Part shown: positions 26,735-36,457 of the stretch, in pieces
Position numbering within the stretch: position 1 is the first letter of the stretch
How the letters are laid out: each line of letters opens with the position of its first letter
Assembly (NCBI RefSeq): GCF_036786105.1
Contig: NZ_DAIQRQ010000022.1
Location: forward strand, 8,647-72,646
Length of the DNA: 64,000 bases
Source of the DNA: Ohtaekwangia sp036786105
Lineage (GTDB): Bacteria > Bacteroidota > Bacteroidia > Cytophagales > Cyclobacteriaceae
Direction of reading: 5' to 3'
Notes under the pieces: model-generated
Told to the model about the DNA's origin: nothing
The model's database searches: none
The model's input: the letters and a program-made list of their open reading frames with translations, nothing else
Translations under genes and position numbers: made by a program

Positions 26735-28600
26735 TTAGTTTTTTTTCAGAGAGAAATAAAAAATCGCACCTTCGCCTTCTTTACCCTCCGCCCACACTTT
26801 TCCTCCATGGCGCGATACAACTCGTTTCACAATGGCGAGTCCAACACCGGTTCCCTGGTATTCCTGCGGATTGTGAAGCCGCTGAAAAACTCCAAACAAC
26901 TTGTTATAGTATTCCATGTCAAAACCTACACCATTATCTTTTACATAATAATGTGTTTCTCCATGCTGCGGTATACATCCTATAATGATATGCGGTGCGG
27001 CTTTCTTGGATGAATATTTAAACGCGTTGGAAACGAGATTCAGGAATACCTGTTTCATCAACGCTATATCTGCTTCTGCCATCGGTAGTTCATGCACTTC
27101 AACTTCGGCGTTACCTCTTGTTTCTTTCAGCTCTTCGAGTACCGATTGCACCAGGGTATTCATATCGATGGGCGTGACCTGTATATCTTTCATACCGATG
27201 CGCGAGAGCGTAAGCAGGTCGTCAATGAGATTGCCCATCTTAGTAACGTTCCGGCGAATATTGCCAAGTAAACGTTTACCTTCTTCATCGGTGGTTTCGA
27301 AGCGATTCAGAAACATGGCAATGAAGCCATCGATGGCCCGGAGAGGGGCACGCAAATCGTGCGATACAGAATAAGAAAATGACTCCAGTTCTACGATATG
27401 CTCTTCCAGTTCAAGATTCAGCTGTTGGATGCGTTGCTCGGCAAGCTTGCGTTCTGTAATGTCGCGTATCGCCGCCAGTGCTAATGTACCTTCTTCTGTT
27501 TCGAGCGGACTAAGACTGATCTCTACCGGAAATTCAGAGCCATCTTTTCGTTTACCGTATAACTCCAGGCCTATGCCCATGCCGCGGATGCGCGGATCAC
27601 GAAAGAAATTTTTACGATGCCCCGGGTGTGCACCATGAAACCGCTCCGGTATAAGTACTTCTATTTCCTTACCTTCTATCTCACGCCTTTCATATTGAAA
27701 TATATTCTGAATCTGCGCATTCACCATTTGTATCTTTCCATCCTGGCCTACAATCACCATGGCATCGGGGGCAGACTCCAGCAATCCTTTAAATTTCTCT
27801 TCCGATTTCTTTCGTTCCGTTATATCGCGAATCGCCGCCAGTGCCAGTATACCTTCCGTTGTCTCCAGCGGGCTGAGACTAATCTCTACCGGAAATTCGG
27901 TGCCATCTTTTCGTTTACCGTATAACTCCAGGCCTATACCCATGCCGCGCACGCGCGGATCATGGAAAAATCCTTCACGGTGTTTAGGATGATGCTTGTG
28001 ATAACGATCGGGGATAAGTACTTCAATGTTTTGATTGTGCAACTCATCGCGGGTGAAGAGAAAAAGCTTTTCAGTTTGCGTATTCGCCATTTGTATCCTT
28101 CCATCGTTGCCTACAATGATCATGGCATCAGGTGCTGATTCCAACAGCGATCTGAATGTTTCCTGTGGTGTATGATGCCGCCTGAAATCACGCGCAATGC
28201 TGGCGATACCCGTAATTTCTCCTGCGCCATTCCGGATCGGCGATGCCATTATGGAAAGATATATAGTTTTGCCGTTCTTATGTACCTGCTCTGTTTCGTA
28301 ATGATCGATGAATTCACCTTTGAGAATGCGTGTTGTGATCAGCGTTTCTTCCTGCAAACGATCGGCCGGAATGATCTGTGCTATATTTTTACCGATTACC
28401 TCGGCGTGCGTATATCCCAGCAGTTTTTCAGCTCCGCGATTCCAGCTGGTAATTGTACCATCCGGAGTTTTGCTCACAATAGCATCTTCAGCGTTTTCTA
28501 CAATAGAAGCTTGCAGGGATGCATTTTCAGTTAACGGTTTTGTAGCGAACGGTTCGATCATGATACTAACGTGGTTAATCTCCAATCCGTGGTGCTTCAT
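26735..28600 (-). CDS. PAS histidine kinase with tandemly duplicated PAS domain
   Basis: About 621 residues from the ATG at 28600; a TTG at 28627 and an ATG at 28561 are alternatives. There are three PAS domains (about 25-140, 148-265, 269-386). The second and third are near-copies of each other: both read ESAPDAM, GMGIGLELYGKRKDG and FPVEISLSPLET. HisKA has SYSVSHDLRAPLRAIDGF (about His414). The ATPase domain has NLVSNAFKYSS, DNGVGFDMEY and GTGVGLAIVKR, as in the bacteriophytochrome-like kinase family, though no phytochrome module is present. It is cytoplasmic and the first gene of an operon with an Rcp1-like regulator and a REC-REC-PAS kinase. Confidence 0.93.
   Translation of the reverse strand: MKHHGLEINHVSIMIEPFATKPLTENASLQASIVENAEDAIVSKTPDGTITSWNRGAEKLLGYTHAEVIGKNIAQIIPADRLQEETLITTRILKGEFIDHYETEQVHKNGKTIYLSIMASPIRNGAGEITGIASIARDFRRHHTPQETFRSLLESAPDAMIIVGNDGRIQMANTQTEKLFLFTRDELHNQNIEVLIPDRYHKHHPKHREGFFHDPRVRGMGIGLELYGKRKDGTEFPVEISLSPLETTEGILALAAIRDITERKKSEEKFKGLLESAPDAMVIVGQDGKIQMVNAQIQNIFQYERREIEGKEIEVLIPERFHGAHPGHRKNFFRDPRIRGMGIGLELYGKRKDGSEFPVEISLSPLETEEGTLALAAIRDITERKLAEQRIQQLNLELEEHIVELESFSYSVSHDLRAPLRAIDGFIAMFLNRFETTDEEGKRLLGNIRRNVTKMGNLIDDLLTLSRIGMKDIQVTPIDMNTLVQSVLEELKETRGNAEVEVHELPMAEADIALMKQVFLNLVSNAFKYSSKKAAPHIIIGCIPQHGETHYYVKDNGVGFDMEYYNKLFGVFQRLHNPQEYQGTGVGLAIVKRVVSRHGGKVWAEGKEGEGAIFYFSLKKN
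27472..28000 (-). repeat. in-gene direct repeat (363-bp period) encoding duplicated PAS domains
   Basis: DNA from about 27472 recurs 363 bases (121 codons) later with high identity. One stretch of about 35 bases is identical between the copies (27540 and 27903 onwards). This indicates a fairly recent internal duplication, not ordinary PAS similarity. Confidence 0.75.
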
Positions 28601-28627
28601 ACTGGTTTCCACACCGCCCCGACACAA

Positions 28628-28974
28628 GTATGTTGCTATAGAGTAACAGAATCGTTACTTAAGATAATCTTCTGCATGAACTTATCCAAGCGTAATGATT
28701 TGAATTTACCGGTGGCTCCGGGCCATCTGGTTTTATCTGTGCAGGCGTTTAAACGCACATGAACGTAACGGTACGTTTGCTAACGTTTTACCGAAGGGGT
28801 GTTCCGTAGAATTACAGACATTTTGCTCGGTAATTAAAGCACGTACCCTTCCTGAATATTGCAGAGAAACAGTTTTTTCGGATTGCTCTACATTTGAGTG
28901 TACATATAGGTCCCGCACAGTCTGCTTGTGCAACGCATTGTTCGAAACTTGCGGGACACCTAACCGATAACAGG
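28628..28974. other. divergent intergenic region between PAS kinase and propeller sensor
   Basis: About 350 bases with no gene. It presumably carries promoters for both directions; no convincing operator or -7 element was recognised. Confidence 0.5.
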
Positions 28975-31707
28975 ATGAAGCGACAGGTAATTATTGCAGC
29001 CTTTTTGATTTTATATTACATAACAGGTGCTGCACAGGAGGGGGATTATTTTTTAACACAGCATACCTACGATAATAATCGTTTCGATACAGAGAATTTC
29101 GCCATAGAGCAAGATGCTAACGGGCTTGTTTATGTAGCCAACAAACATGGAGTCTTACACTACGATGGGCGCCATTGGGATCTTGTGTCGTGCCCCGGTA
29201 CTGTATATGATATACATGTAACGCCTGCCAACCAGGTATATGTTGCCGGTAAAATGGGCATTGGGTATTTGCAATATACCATGGGCTTTTCTATGGCTCA
29301 ATATATAGCGCTGCCTCAAAAAGTATCTTCTGAAGGAGTTTTCAAGATTGAACAGCAGGGCGATGATATCTTCTTCCTCAGCAGCGAAGCGCTTTACATA
29401 TACCATCAGGCGAAGCGAACCATCCAACGCATTCCCGCACCTGAAGACAACAGCCTTGTGAATATGTTTTTGCTTTCCGGCAAACTGATCGTGCAGGCAC
29501 AAGACAAATCATTTTATATACCTGCGGGAAAAACGTTGCAGGTAACAGAAACGGGGCTGCCTAAAGGTGCATGGGTCGTGTTCGCAGCAGCACAACCTGA
29601 AAACCCTTCCGTATCTCTCGTGGCCACACATCAGAACGAGTTATTCTGGTTGCGCAACGGCGGTGCTACACGCGTTAACCTGAACGATGACCGATACCTG
29701 GAACGGTCGGAGCCTACCTCGTGCCGGTGGGTAAACAAAGACCTTGTTGCTATAGGCACGCTTCGCGGAGGTGTAGTATTCATCAAAACCACCACGGGTA
29801 CACTGGATAAGATTGTAAACTATCACACGGGCCTGCCTGACAATGAGGTGTATGCCCTCGGAAGCGATCGCGATCAGGGTATATGGGTGGCACACGCGTA
29901 TGGTTTTACACGCATTGCCCCCGCATTGCCGTTCCGTTGTTATTCCAATTTTCCAGGTATAGATGGTAATCTCCTGTCAGTAATGCCCTTTGAAGGCTCC
30001 GTATACATCGGCACAAGCACAGGCCTGTACCTGTTGGAAACGGTAAAGGCAGTGAAAGAAGCGCCTGTATCGACTGGCAGGCGTAACGTGGCAACACAGC
30101 GTAAACCAGTGCAAACGCAACAGGTAGCCGTGCAGGAGAGTGAGCCTCCGGTAGAAACAAAATCAAATCGCAAGCTCTTTGGATTCCTGCGTTCCAAAAA
30201 GAAGAAATCTGAAGAAGCAGAAGCGAAAGAAAAAGAGACACCTCCTGTTATAGCAGATACCAAGACAGAGGTAAAAAATATTCAGAATAAGATTCTCGTG
30301 CGTTCGCACAAAAATCGGACAGAGCAAAAATCGGCACCTGATGAAATACAGTATCGCTACCGGCCGGTAGCCGGCTATACTGGCAAGAGTGTGAGCATAA
30401 AACAATGGAGAAACAGTATAATAGCGGGAGGCAGTGGTGGTCTCTTTGAAATTCAACATGGAAAAGCAACAAAGATCGATTCAGACCATACACTGGCATT
30501 TGCCTGTAATGGCAGCACGGGCGAAATCGTTTCTTTTACGGTAGATCACCGGCTTAAGATATTCTCCAAGAAACAGGCATCCTGGGCGTTGGTTACTTCC
30601 CGCACTATTGATGATGAAGTAATACACATCAATAACGAACGAAAGAATGAGATATGGCTCAGTGGCCGCAACGCCATATACCGGTTAAAACAAGACAGTG
30701 CCCAGGCCTACTCCAAGTTCAGTACGCTGCGTATCGAGAATGCTTATAACGACAATGTCTACGCGTTCACCCGCAAGGGCAACATATATTTCATTGCTTC
30801 GCACGACTGTTTTTACTACGATTCTACCCGCAACATCCTGTTGCACGATCGGGCTATGCGAAAAGAGCTTGGCAAGATTGATCGCGTTATTCAGAGCAAC
30901 GAAAACATCTGGGTATATCACAATTCACAATGGACCTGTTTGTCTGACAGCCGCATATCGCACGAAAGCCTTAACGTGTTGGGATTCTTCAAGCAGATCA
31001 AATCCCTGTACGTGCAGCCTAATGGACAGTTCTGGGTAACGACCGGAACGAATGAGTTATACAAAATATCATCGCAGACGTACACCGCTCAACCTTCACT
31101 GCATAAAGTGCTGGTAAAACAGGTGTTAAGTAAGGATGGAAAGCCACTGCCTTTGAAAAATCTGAAAGTTGATCAGGATAACAGTTCGCTTGCCTTTGAA
31201 TTTATTCATCCCGATTACCTGGGCCTGTTAGGTTTACAGTATCAATATAAGCTGGATGGCCTATCCGGAAACTGGACAGATTGGACTTCAGATGCTTCTT
31301 TGTCGTATCAACTGTTGCCGGCGGGCACATATGACCTCCACGTGCGTATAAAGGACGCGTTGGGTGAGACATCGGAAACACATCTCATGCATTTTAGAGT
31401 AGTGCCTCCTTATTGGAAGACTTCGTGGTTCTATTTACTCGAAATAATTTTCTTCGGATCACTGCTGTTTCTCACGTTCCGTTTAAACCGGAATCAAAAA
31501 GGCAATCGCTATGAATTTATTACGCGGATACTCACATTTCTCACCTTGATCCTCATCATTGAACTGATTCAGAATCTGGCTGCCAGTTATTGGACTACAG
31601 ACACTTCGCCCGTGGTGAACTTCTTTGTGCAGGCTGTTATTGCCCTCCTGGTTTATCCGGTAGAAAAAGGCCTGAAAACGTTTCTCTCGGGTAAGGGTGC
31701 TACCTAA
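28975..31707 (+). CDS. propeller/Y_Y_Y sensor protein without kinase or DNA-binding domain
   Basis: About 910 residues from the ATG at 28975, which opens a signal peptide (MKRQVIIAAFLILYYITGAAQ); the upstream in-frame start is a TTG. The body is a repeat propeller of the two-component-regulator (Reg_prop) kind: ENFAIEQDANGLVYVANKHGVLHYDGRHW, GLPDNEVYALGSDRDQGIWVAH and similar. A Y_Y_Y domain follows (about 730-820: FEFIHPDYLGLLGLQYQYKLDG and AGTYDLHVRIKD, VVPPYWKT). In ordinary hybrid systems a single membrane helix and a kinase come next. Here there are three hydrophobic segments (about 825-905) and the protein stops. A basic and glutamate-rich low-complexity insert (about 360-460) interrupts the propeller. 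It must signal through a partner, if it signals at all. Confidence 0.8.
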   Translation: MKRQVIIAAFLILYYITGAAQEGDYFLTQHTYDNNRFDTENFAIEQDANGLVYVANKHGVLHYDGRHWDLVSCPGTVYDIHVTPANQVYVAGKMGIGYLQYTMGFSMAQYIALPQKVSSEGVFKIEQQGDDIFFLSSEALYIYHQAKRTIQRIPAPEDNSLVNMFLLSGKLIVQAQDKSFYIPAGKTLQVTETGLPKGAWVVFAAAQPENPSVSLVATHQNELFWLRNGGATRVNLNDDRYLERSEPTSCRWVNKDLVAIGTLRGGVVFIKTTTGTLDKIVNYHTGLPDNEVYALGSDRDQGIWVAHAYGFTRIAPALPFRCYSNFPGIDGNLLSVMPFEGSVYIGTSTGLYLLETVKAVKEAPVSTGRRNVATQRKPVQTQQVAVQESEPPVETKSNRKLFGFLRSKKKKSEEAEAKEKETPPVIADTKTEVKNIQNKILVRSHKNRTEQKSAPDEIQYRYRPVAGYTGKSVSIKQWRNSIIAGGSGGLFEIQHGKATKIDSDHTLAFACNGSTGEIVSFTVDHRLKIFSKKQASWALVTSRTIDDEVIHINNERKNEIWLSGRNAIYRLKQDSAQAYSKFSTLRIENAYNDNVYAFTRKGNIYFIASHDCFYYDSTRNILLHDRAMRKELGKIDRVIQSNENIWVYHNSQWTCLSDSRISHESLNVLGFFKQIKSLYVQPNGQFWVTTGTNELYKISSQTYTAQPSLHKVLVKQVLSKDGKPLPLKNLKVDQDNSSLAFEFIHPDYLGLLGLQYQYKLDGLSGNWTDWTSDASLSYQLLPAGTYDLHVRIKDALGETSETHLMHFRVVPPYWKTSWFYLLEIIFFGSLLFLTFRLNRNQKGNRYEFITRILTFLTLILIIELIQNLAASYWTTDTSPVVNFFVQAVIALLVYPVEKGLKTFLSGKGAT

Positions 31708-31806
31708 TATAGGGCTAGGTCTATGTATTTATACGGAGGCGATTTTCAGTAAATATTGATTCGTGGGTAAGCATTAAACCAGACATACTATTGTATACCG
31801 CAGATT

Positions 31807-31814
31807 TACCTTTG
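31807..31814 (+). promoter_or_regulatory. candidate -7 element of the receptor/STAS gene set
   Basis: TACCTTTG matches TAnnTTTG and lies 45 bases before the ATG at 31859. No well-placed -33 TTTG is visible. Confidence 0.3.
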
Positions 31815-31858
31815 CCATAGTTCTTTTAAAATCGACCCAAGTGTCCCAACCGTGGAGT

Positions 31859-34135
31859 ATGAAAATTAGATTTACTTTATCAGGGCAGATGTCAGCCGGC
31901 TACCTGTTTATCGTTTTGGTGGCGGCCCTAGTAACATTCGTTTGTTATCGGTCTCTTAATACCAATGAAGAGCTCGAAAACAAAGTTCAGCAGGTATATT
32001 CTCCTGTATATCTTTCGTTGAAAGATCTCAACGAATTGCAGTATAACTCACTGCGTCTTACAAACCGTTGGATTTTTCAACCAAATCCTGAAGACAAGCA
32101 AACGCTCATTGATATACACAAGGTAGACTACCTTGCGTTGAAGCGCAGGCTTGAAAAGATATGCGCCGATGCCCATGACGCTCAGCTCACGGAAGAAATA
32201 AATGGCTTGCTGACCGATGTTCAGAAAATGCTGCTGGGCCAAAATGAAATCATGGAATTGCTGAAGACGGATTCTTCCTACAATCCGGTACGATTAGATA
32301 AGGCCATCAAGATTCTTGACCGTAACATTACCCCCAATGTGAAGCAAATTGAAAGCAAGCTCGACAAGACGTTGCTCTTCCAAAAAAACCACATGCAAGC
32401 CATTTATAGCGAGAAGGCATACAACCGGGTAACCATTATCTATTTACTTATAGGCATGCTCGTGTTTTGCACGGTGGCATCCATTGCTTCGTATTACTTC
32501 ACTGTTAAAAAGGTTGTGAAACCGATTATGCAGTTAAAACAAGTCATTGTAAAGATGGGTGAAGGCGATATGGTTGACGTCAAGTTCAACGAGCGTAATG
32601 ATGAAATTGGATTGATCATGAAGGCGATCAAGGGCTTGATGGTAGGAATGAACGCCAGGCTTACGTTCGCCGAGCAGATCGGCAACGGCAATTATACCGA
32701 CACTTCCTTCACATTACTGAGTGATAAGGATGCAATGGGAAAAGCGCTGATCGACATGCGTCAGAACCTGAAGCGCAATGCTGAAAACGAACGCCAGCGT
32801 AACTGGTCTGTGGCTGGCCTTGCCGAGTTTGCCGAGATTATTCGCAACGAGAACGATTTTCAAAAACTGGGCGATGCTATTATCAGTAACCTGGTACGGT
32901 ATACAGACTCCAATCAGGGAGGTTTATTCATCTGTGAAAGTGCTTCTGAAGACTCAGAAGAGGAGCATCTCAAACTGTTGTCATGCTATGCCTGGGATAA
33001 AAAGAAATTCGAAGAACGGATCATCTACAGAGGTCAGGGTCTGGTAGGGCAGTGTTGGGAAGAAGGTGCGCCCATATTCATGAGTCAGGTGCCGGCAGAT
33101 TATGTGAACATAACATCCGGATTGGGCTATGCTACGCCACGTTGCATCTTTATTGTGCCTCTCAAAGTAAACGAGACTATATATGGTGTTTTGGAACTTG
33201 CATCATTCGAGCCCTATAAAACCTATAAGCAGGATTTCATTGTAAAAGTCTGCGAAAATATAGCCTCTGCTGTAGCGGCAGCACGCACTAACGAACAAAC
33301 CCGGAAACTGTTGCAACTGAGCCGCCAGCAGGCAGAAGAAATGCGCGCACAGGAAGAAGAGATGCGCCAGAATATGGAAGAGCTGGCCGCTACGCAGGAC
33401 GAAATGATGCGTGTGCTTACAGAGACGCAAAACAAAGAGCGTTTTCTGCAGGAGATGATGAACGCATCAACCGATTCCATTGTCACTTTCGATCATGCTT
33501 ATAAGGTATTAAGCTATAACCGGGCAGCAATTGAAGAGTTTAAGCGCGTGGGAATCCGATTGGAGGCAGGTGCTAATTTGTTAACGCTTCTTTCTTCGTA
33601 TGAAGGACTAAAACAAATATATGATCGGGCGCTTGCTGGCGAATTGATAGAGATGGAGAATGAGTCTGAAGGCAAAAATTATATAGTTCATTATGTTCCG
33701 ATTCGTTCCGTGGATGGAGCAGTAACTGCGGTTGCTGTCTTTATTAAGGATGTAACCGTGATTATGCAGGCAAAACAGGAAGCTGACCGGTTATTGACGG
33801 AAAGTCAGGCACAGGAAGAAGAGTTGCGCCAGACCATGGAAGAACTGCAGGCTACAATGGAGAGTGAAGCCAAGCGCACGCGTGAATTAGAACGTAACGC
33901 GGCTCAACTGGAAGCACAAAAGCAGATGATGACCAAGACTATTGAAAAGCTGCGTATACAGGAAGCTGAAACCAGGGCGAAGTCAGATGAGCTTGCCTTG
34001 AAGGAGCAGCAGGTTATAGCACAGCAAACGATGATGGAGCAAACGGTGAGAGAATTTATAGAAAATGAAGCGGTGTTGCGTCAGCAACTTGAAGAGAAAG
34101 AACAGATCATTGCCGCACTGAGCAATCCTGTTTAA
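31859..34135 (+). CDS. membrane receptor: HAMP, GAF, PAS and coiled coil, no known output domain
   Basis: About 758 residues from the ATG at 31859; a GTG at 31841 is the longer option. The order is: TM1 (about 10-33); a helical periplasmic domain of four-helix type (35-185); TM2 (about 192-214); HAMP with KPIMQLKQVIVKMGEGDM (about 220-270); GAF (about 320-440, QGGLFICES, GLVGQCWEEGAPIF, ITSGLGYATPRCIFIVPL); a coiled coil with QAEEMRAQEEEMRQNMEELAATQDEM; PAS (about 530-630); and a second long coiled coil to the end. There is no histidine kinase, cyclase, phosphatase or canonical chemoreceptor hairpin. The paralogue at 34674 shares the GAF and coiled coil, and a STAS-like gene sits between the two. 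Confidence 0.82.
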   Translation: MKIRFTLSGQMSAGYLFIVLVAALVTFVCYRSLNTNEELENKVQQVYSPVYLSLKDLNELQYNSLRLTNRWIFQPNPEDKQTLIDIHKVDYLALKRRLEKICADAHDAQLTEEINGLLTDVQKMLLGQNEIMELLKTDSSYNPVRLDKAIKILDRNITPNVKQIESKLDKTLLFQKNHMQAIYSEKAYNRVTIIYLLIGMLVFCTVASIASYYFTVKKVVKPIMQLKQVIVKMGEGDMVDVKFNERNDEIGLIMKAIKGLMVGMNARLTFAEQIGNGNYTDTSFTLLSDKDAMGKALIDMRQNLKRNAENERQRNWSVAGLAEFAEIIRNENDFQKLGDAIISNLVRYTDSNQGGLFICESASEDSEEEHLKLLSCYAWDKKKFEERIIYRGQGLVGQCWEEGAPIFMSQVPADYVNITSGLGYATPRCIFIVPLKVNETIYGVLELASFEPYKTYKQDFIVKVCENIASAVAAARTNEQTRKLLQLSRQQAEEMRAQEEEMRQNMEELAATQDEMMRVLTETQNKERFLQEMMNASTDSIVTFDHAYKVLSYNRAAIEEFKRVGIRLEAGANLLTLLSSYEGLKQIYDRALAGELIEMENESEGKNYIVHYVPIRSVDGAVTAVAVFIKDVTVIMQAKQEADRLLTESQAQEEELRQTMEELQATMESEAKRTRELERNAAQLEAQKQMMTKTIEKLRIQEAETRAKSDELALKEQQVIAQQTMMEQTVREFIENEAVLRQQLEEKEQIIAALSNPV

Positions 34136-34210
34136 AATGAAGCACGCGAACGTATATCCGGGTATATATCAGAATAACAAGTATATATCACGGAATGAAT
34201 ATAAAGCTGG

Positions 34211-34606
34211 ATGAAAAACCTGGAGACGGAACATGTACGGATAAGTTTTAACCATGCCGATGGCTATTTGGATATAATATTTAGCGGATTCGTTTCCTAT
34301 GAAGAACTCGCAGAAGCAATCCGGTATGAATTGATGATGATACACCACTATACCATCCGCAAGTGTATTGTGAACTTACAGAAGATTGCTATATATCCTA
34401 AAGGAGGAGTAGACCACGTCAGAAATGTGTGGTTCCCTGAGGTGGTGAAGGCAGGTATTACCCATGTTGCCTTTATTGTTCCGGAGAATATGTTCGCCCA
34501 GCTCGATATGCAGGCGGCTCATACCGAGGCGGAAGAGAAGAAAGTGATGCACACAAAATACTTCATCGAGGCAAGTACTGCGCTGGAGTGGATAAGAAAG
34601 TTTTGA
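34211..34606 (+). CDS. small STAS/SpoIIAA-like protein (paralogue B)
   Basis: 131 residues, soluble. It is the closest match here to the protein at 89-502: FSGFVSYEELAEAI, W-F-P-E-V-V, then KAGITHVAFIVPENMFAQ (compare KAGIYHVAFVLPDNVFGN), and a TALEWIRKF end (compare TAKDWFRNL). It is placed 75 bases after one output-less receptor and 67 before another, so it is probably co-transcribed with both and a candidate partner of their GAF/coiled-coil parts. Biochemical function unknown. Confidence 0.75.
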   Translation: MKNLETEHVRISFNHADGYLDIIFSGFVSYEELAEAIRYELMMIHHYTIRKCIVNLQKIAIYPKGGVDHVRNVWFPEVVKAGITHVAFIVPENMFAQLDMQAAHTEAEEKKVMHTKYFIEASTALEWIRKF

Positions 34607-34673
34607 GAAGTTACTGGATGACAGATGTACTGCGGAAGTAAGGATTGTGAGTTGTTAAACAGATAAAACATTT

Positions 34674-36350
34674 ATGAAATTTCTTCAAGTTCTTAAGAAA
34701 AATAGCATTGTTGCTGTCATAGCGTTTGTCTCGGCATTACTTGTTGTTAACGTTGCGCTGATCTTTTATAACAAAAAGATTATTGTAAAGAATAGCGAGA
34801 CCATGCACGAATCAGAAGTAATAATCTCTCGATCAGATCAACTTGTTAATTACTTCTTGCATAATTTCGATCTTGCTGTTCGTGGCTATTTTATTACCAA
34901 AAAGCCGGAAATGTTTGGTCCCGCAGAAGAAGCTACAGGCCGCATTGATAGAAATTTCGACATCTTAAGAGAAGGACTGGTTAAACAAGGTTATGATGTT
35001 GGGCCGCTGGATGGCTTACGCAACACTTACAAGGAGTATGCAGAATTTATCCTTGAAATGAAGCGAATGGTAGACATAGACAGTATGGCTACATTTCGTA
35101 ACATGCTGGCGGAAGACCGTGGTCTTAAAGTGTATTTGCAATGGAACGAAATAAATACCAAAATCGTAGCATTTGAAGGACAGATAAAAACAACAGCCGA
35201 AGAAGAGTATCAGGCCGCAGTGAATAATAATTTGTACTTGCAGGCATTTATACTACTCATAGGATTGCCAACACTGGGGTACGTGGTTTACAAAATACGC
35301 AACGATGATCGCAGTCGATCAACGCTGCTCATAGAATTGGATCAAAATAACCGGAAATATGTTTTTAACCCCGGTACCGACCAGACAATAACAGATCCGA
35401 AGAAAGTTATCGAGAGCTCCATCGTGAACCTGCAGCAGGCGAGCGAATTTATTGAGAGTATATCGCAGGGTAAATATGGCATCGAGTGGAATGGTTTGAA
35501 TGATGAAAACGAACCTTTGAACGAAACGAACCTCGCGGGCAGACTTACCAATATGCGTGATCAGCTGAAGCAGATGAAACGCGAGGAAGAGCGCAGGTTG
35601 TGGACAAACGAAGGACTTACCAAATTTTCGGAGACGGTACGAAATCATCAGAATAATCTGAGTGAATTGTCGCAGGAAGTAATACGCTTCTTAACCCGCT
35701 ACATGCAGGCGCAGCAGGGAGGTTTATTTGTGATAAAAGAAGATGAACAAAAACCTTACCTGGAGCTGGCAGCTTGCTACGCTTTCGATAGAAGAAAATT
35801 CATTGAGCGCAGAATCGAGATTGGCGTGGGCATGATCGGTCAGGCTTATCTGGAAGGGCAAACTACTATGCTTACCAAACTTCCGCAGGGGTATACCTAT
35901 ATCACATCCGGTATGGGCGAAGCAACGCCAGGCTGTTTATTGATTGTGCCGATGAAGTACAACGATAAAACAGAAGCGATCATTGAGCTTGCAAGCCTTG
36001 AAAAATTTGAGGATCACCAGATCCAATTCCTTGAGAAGGCAGGAGAGTTTGTAGCGTCTGCATTGCAGGCCGTGAGAACCACAGATAAGATGCAGAGTCT
36101 GCTGGAGGCATCACAGCGTCAGGCAGAAGAGATGCGCTCCACAGAAGAGGAGATGCGCCAGAATCTCGAAGAACTGCAGGCCACCCAGGAGGAAATGGTG
36201 CGCAAGCAAAAGGAATTAGACCGTGTGCGGGAAGAAGAAGCTGAACGTGCTAAAAAAGTAGCGGAGAGCAACCGGCAGGCTACCACTAAAATAATAGAGA
36301 AACTTAAAGCTACAGAAGAAGAACTTCGGAGATTGAAAGCGGGCCAATAG
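34674..36350 (+). CDS. membrane receptor: CHASE3-like sensor, GAF and coiled coil, no known output domain
   Basis: 558 residues. TM1 lies at about 13-31. A helical extracytoplasmic domain of CHASE3 type follows (about 33-175, with VIISRSDQLVNYFLHNFDLAVRGYFIT as its first helix), then TM2 (about 180-198). Next come a linker, a GAF (about 310-460, QGGLFVIKEDE, GVGMIGQAYLEGQTTM, ITSGMGEATPGCLLIVPM), and a terminal coiled coil with QAEEMRSTEEEMRQNLEELQATQEEM. It is clearly paralogous to the protein at 31859 through GAF and coiled coil, but has a different sensor and no PAS. It ends without kinase, cyclase or methyl-accepting signalling tip. STAS-like genes lie on both sides. Confidence 0.82.
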   Translation: MKFLQVLKKNSIVAVIAFVSALLVVNVALIFYNKKIIVKNSETMHESEVIISRSDQLVNYFLHNFDLAVRGYFITKKPEMFGPAEEATGRIDRNFDILREGLVKQGYDVGPLDGLRNTYKEYAEFILEMKRMVDIDSMATFRNMLAEDRGLKVYLQWNEINTKIVAFEGQIKTTAEEEYQAAVNNNLYLQAFILLIGLPTLGYVVYKIRNDDRSRSTLLIELDQNNRKYVFNPGTDQTITDPKKVIESSIVNLQQASEFIESISQGKYGIEWNGLNDENEPLNETNLAGRLTNMRDQLKQMKREEERRLWTNEGLTKFSETVRNHQNNLSELSQEVIRFLTRYMQAQQGGLFVIKEDEQKPYLELAACYAFDRRKFIERRIEIGVGMIGQAYLEGQTTMLTKLPQGYTYITSGMGEATPGCLLIVPMKYNDKTEAIIELASLEKFEDHQIQFLEKAGEFVASALQAVRTTDKMQSLLEASQRQAEEMRSTEEEMRQNLEELQATQEEMVRKQKELDRVREEEAERAKKVAESNRQATTKIIEKLKATEEELRRLKAGQ

Positions 36351-36457
36351 TATAGGCTGGTATATAAAGTTGCTGTCAGAAACTGAAACGGTATTGCCAG
36401 ACAGGGTAAGTGCCATGAAGAAAAGGAAGTGTAGGATTATCGAATAATATCACAGGG

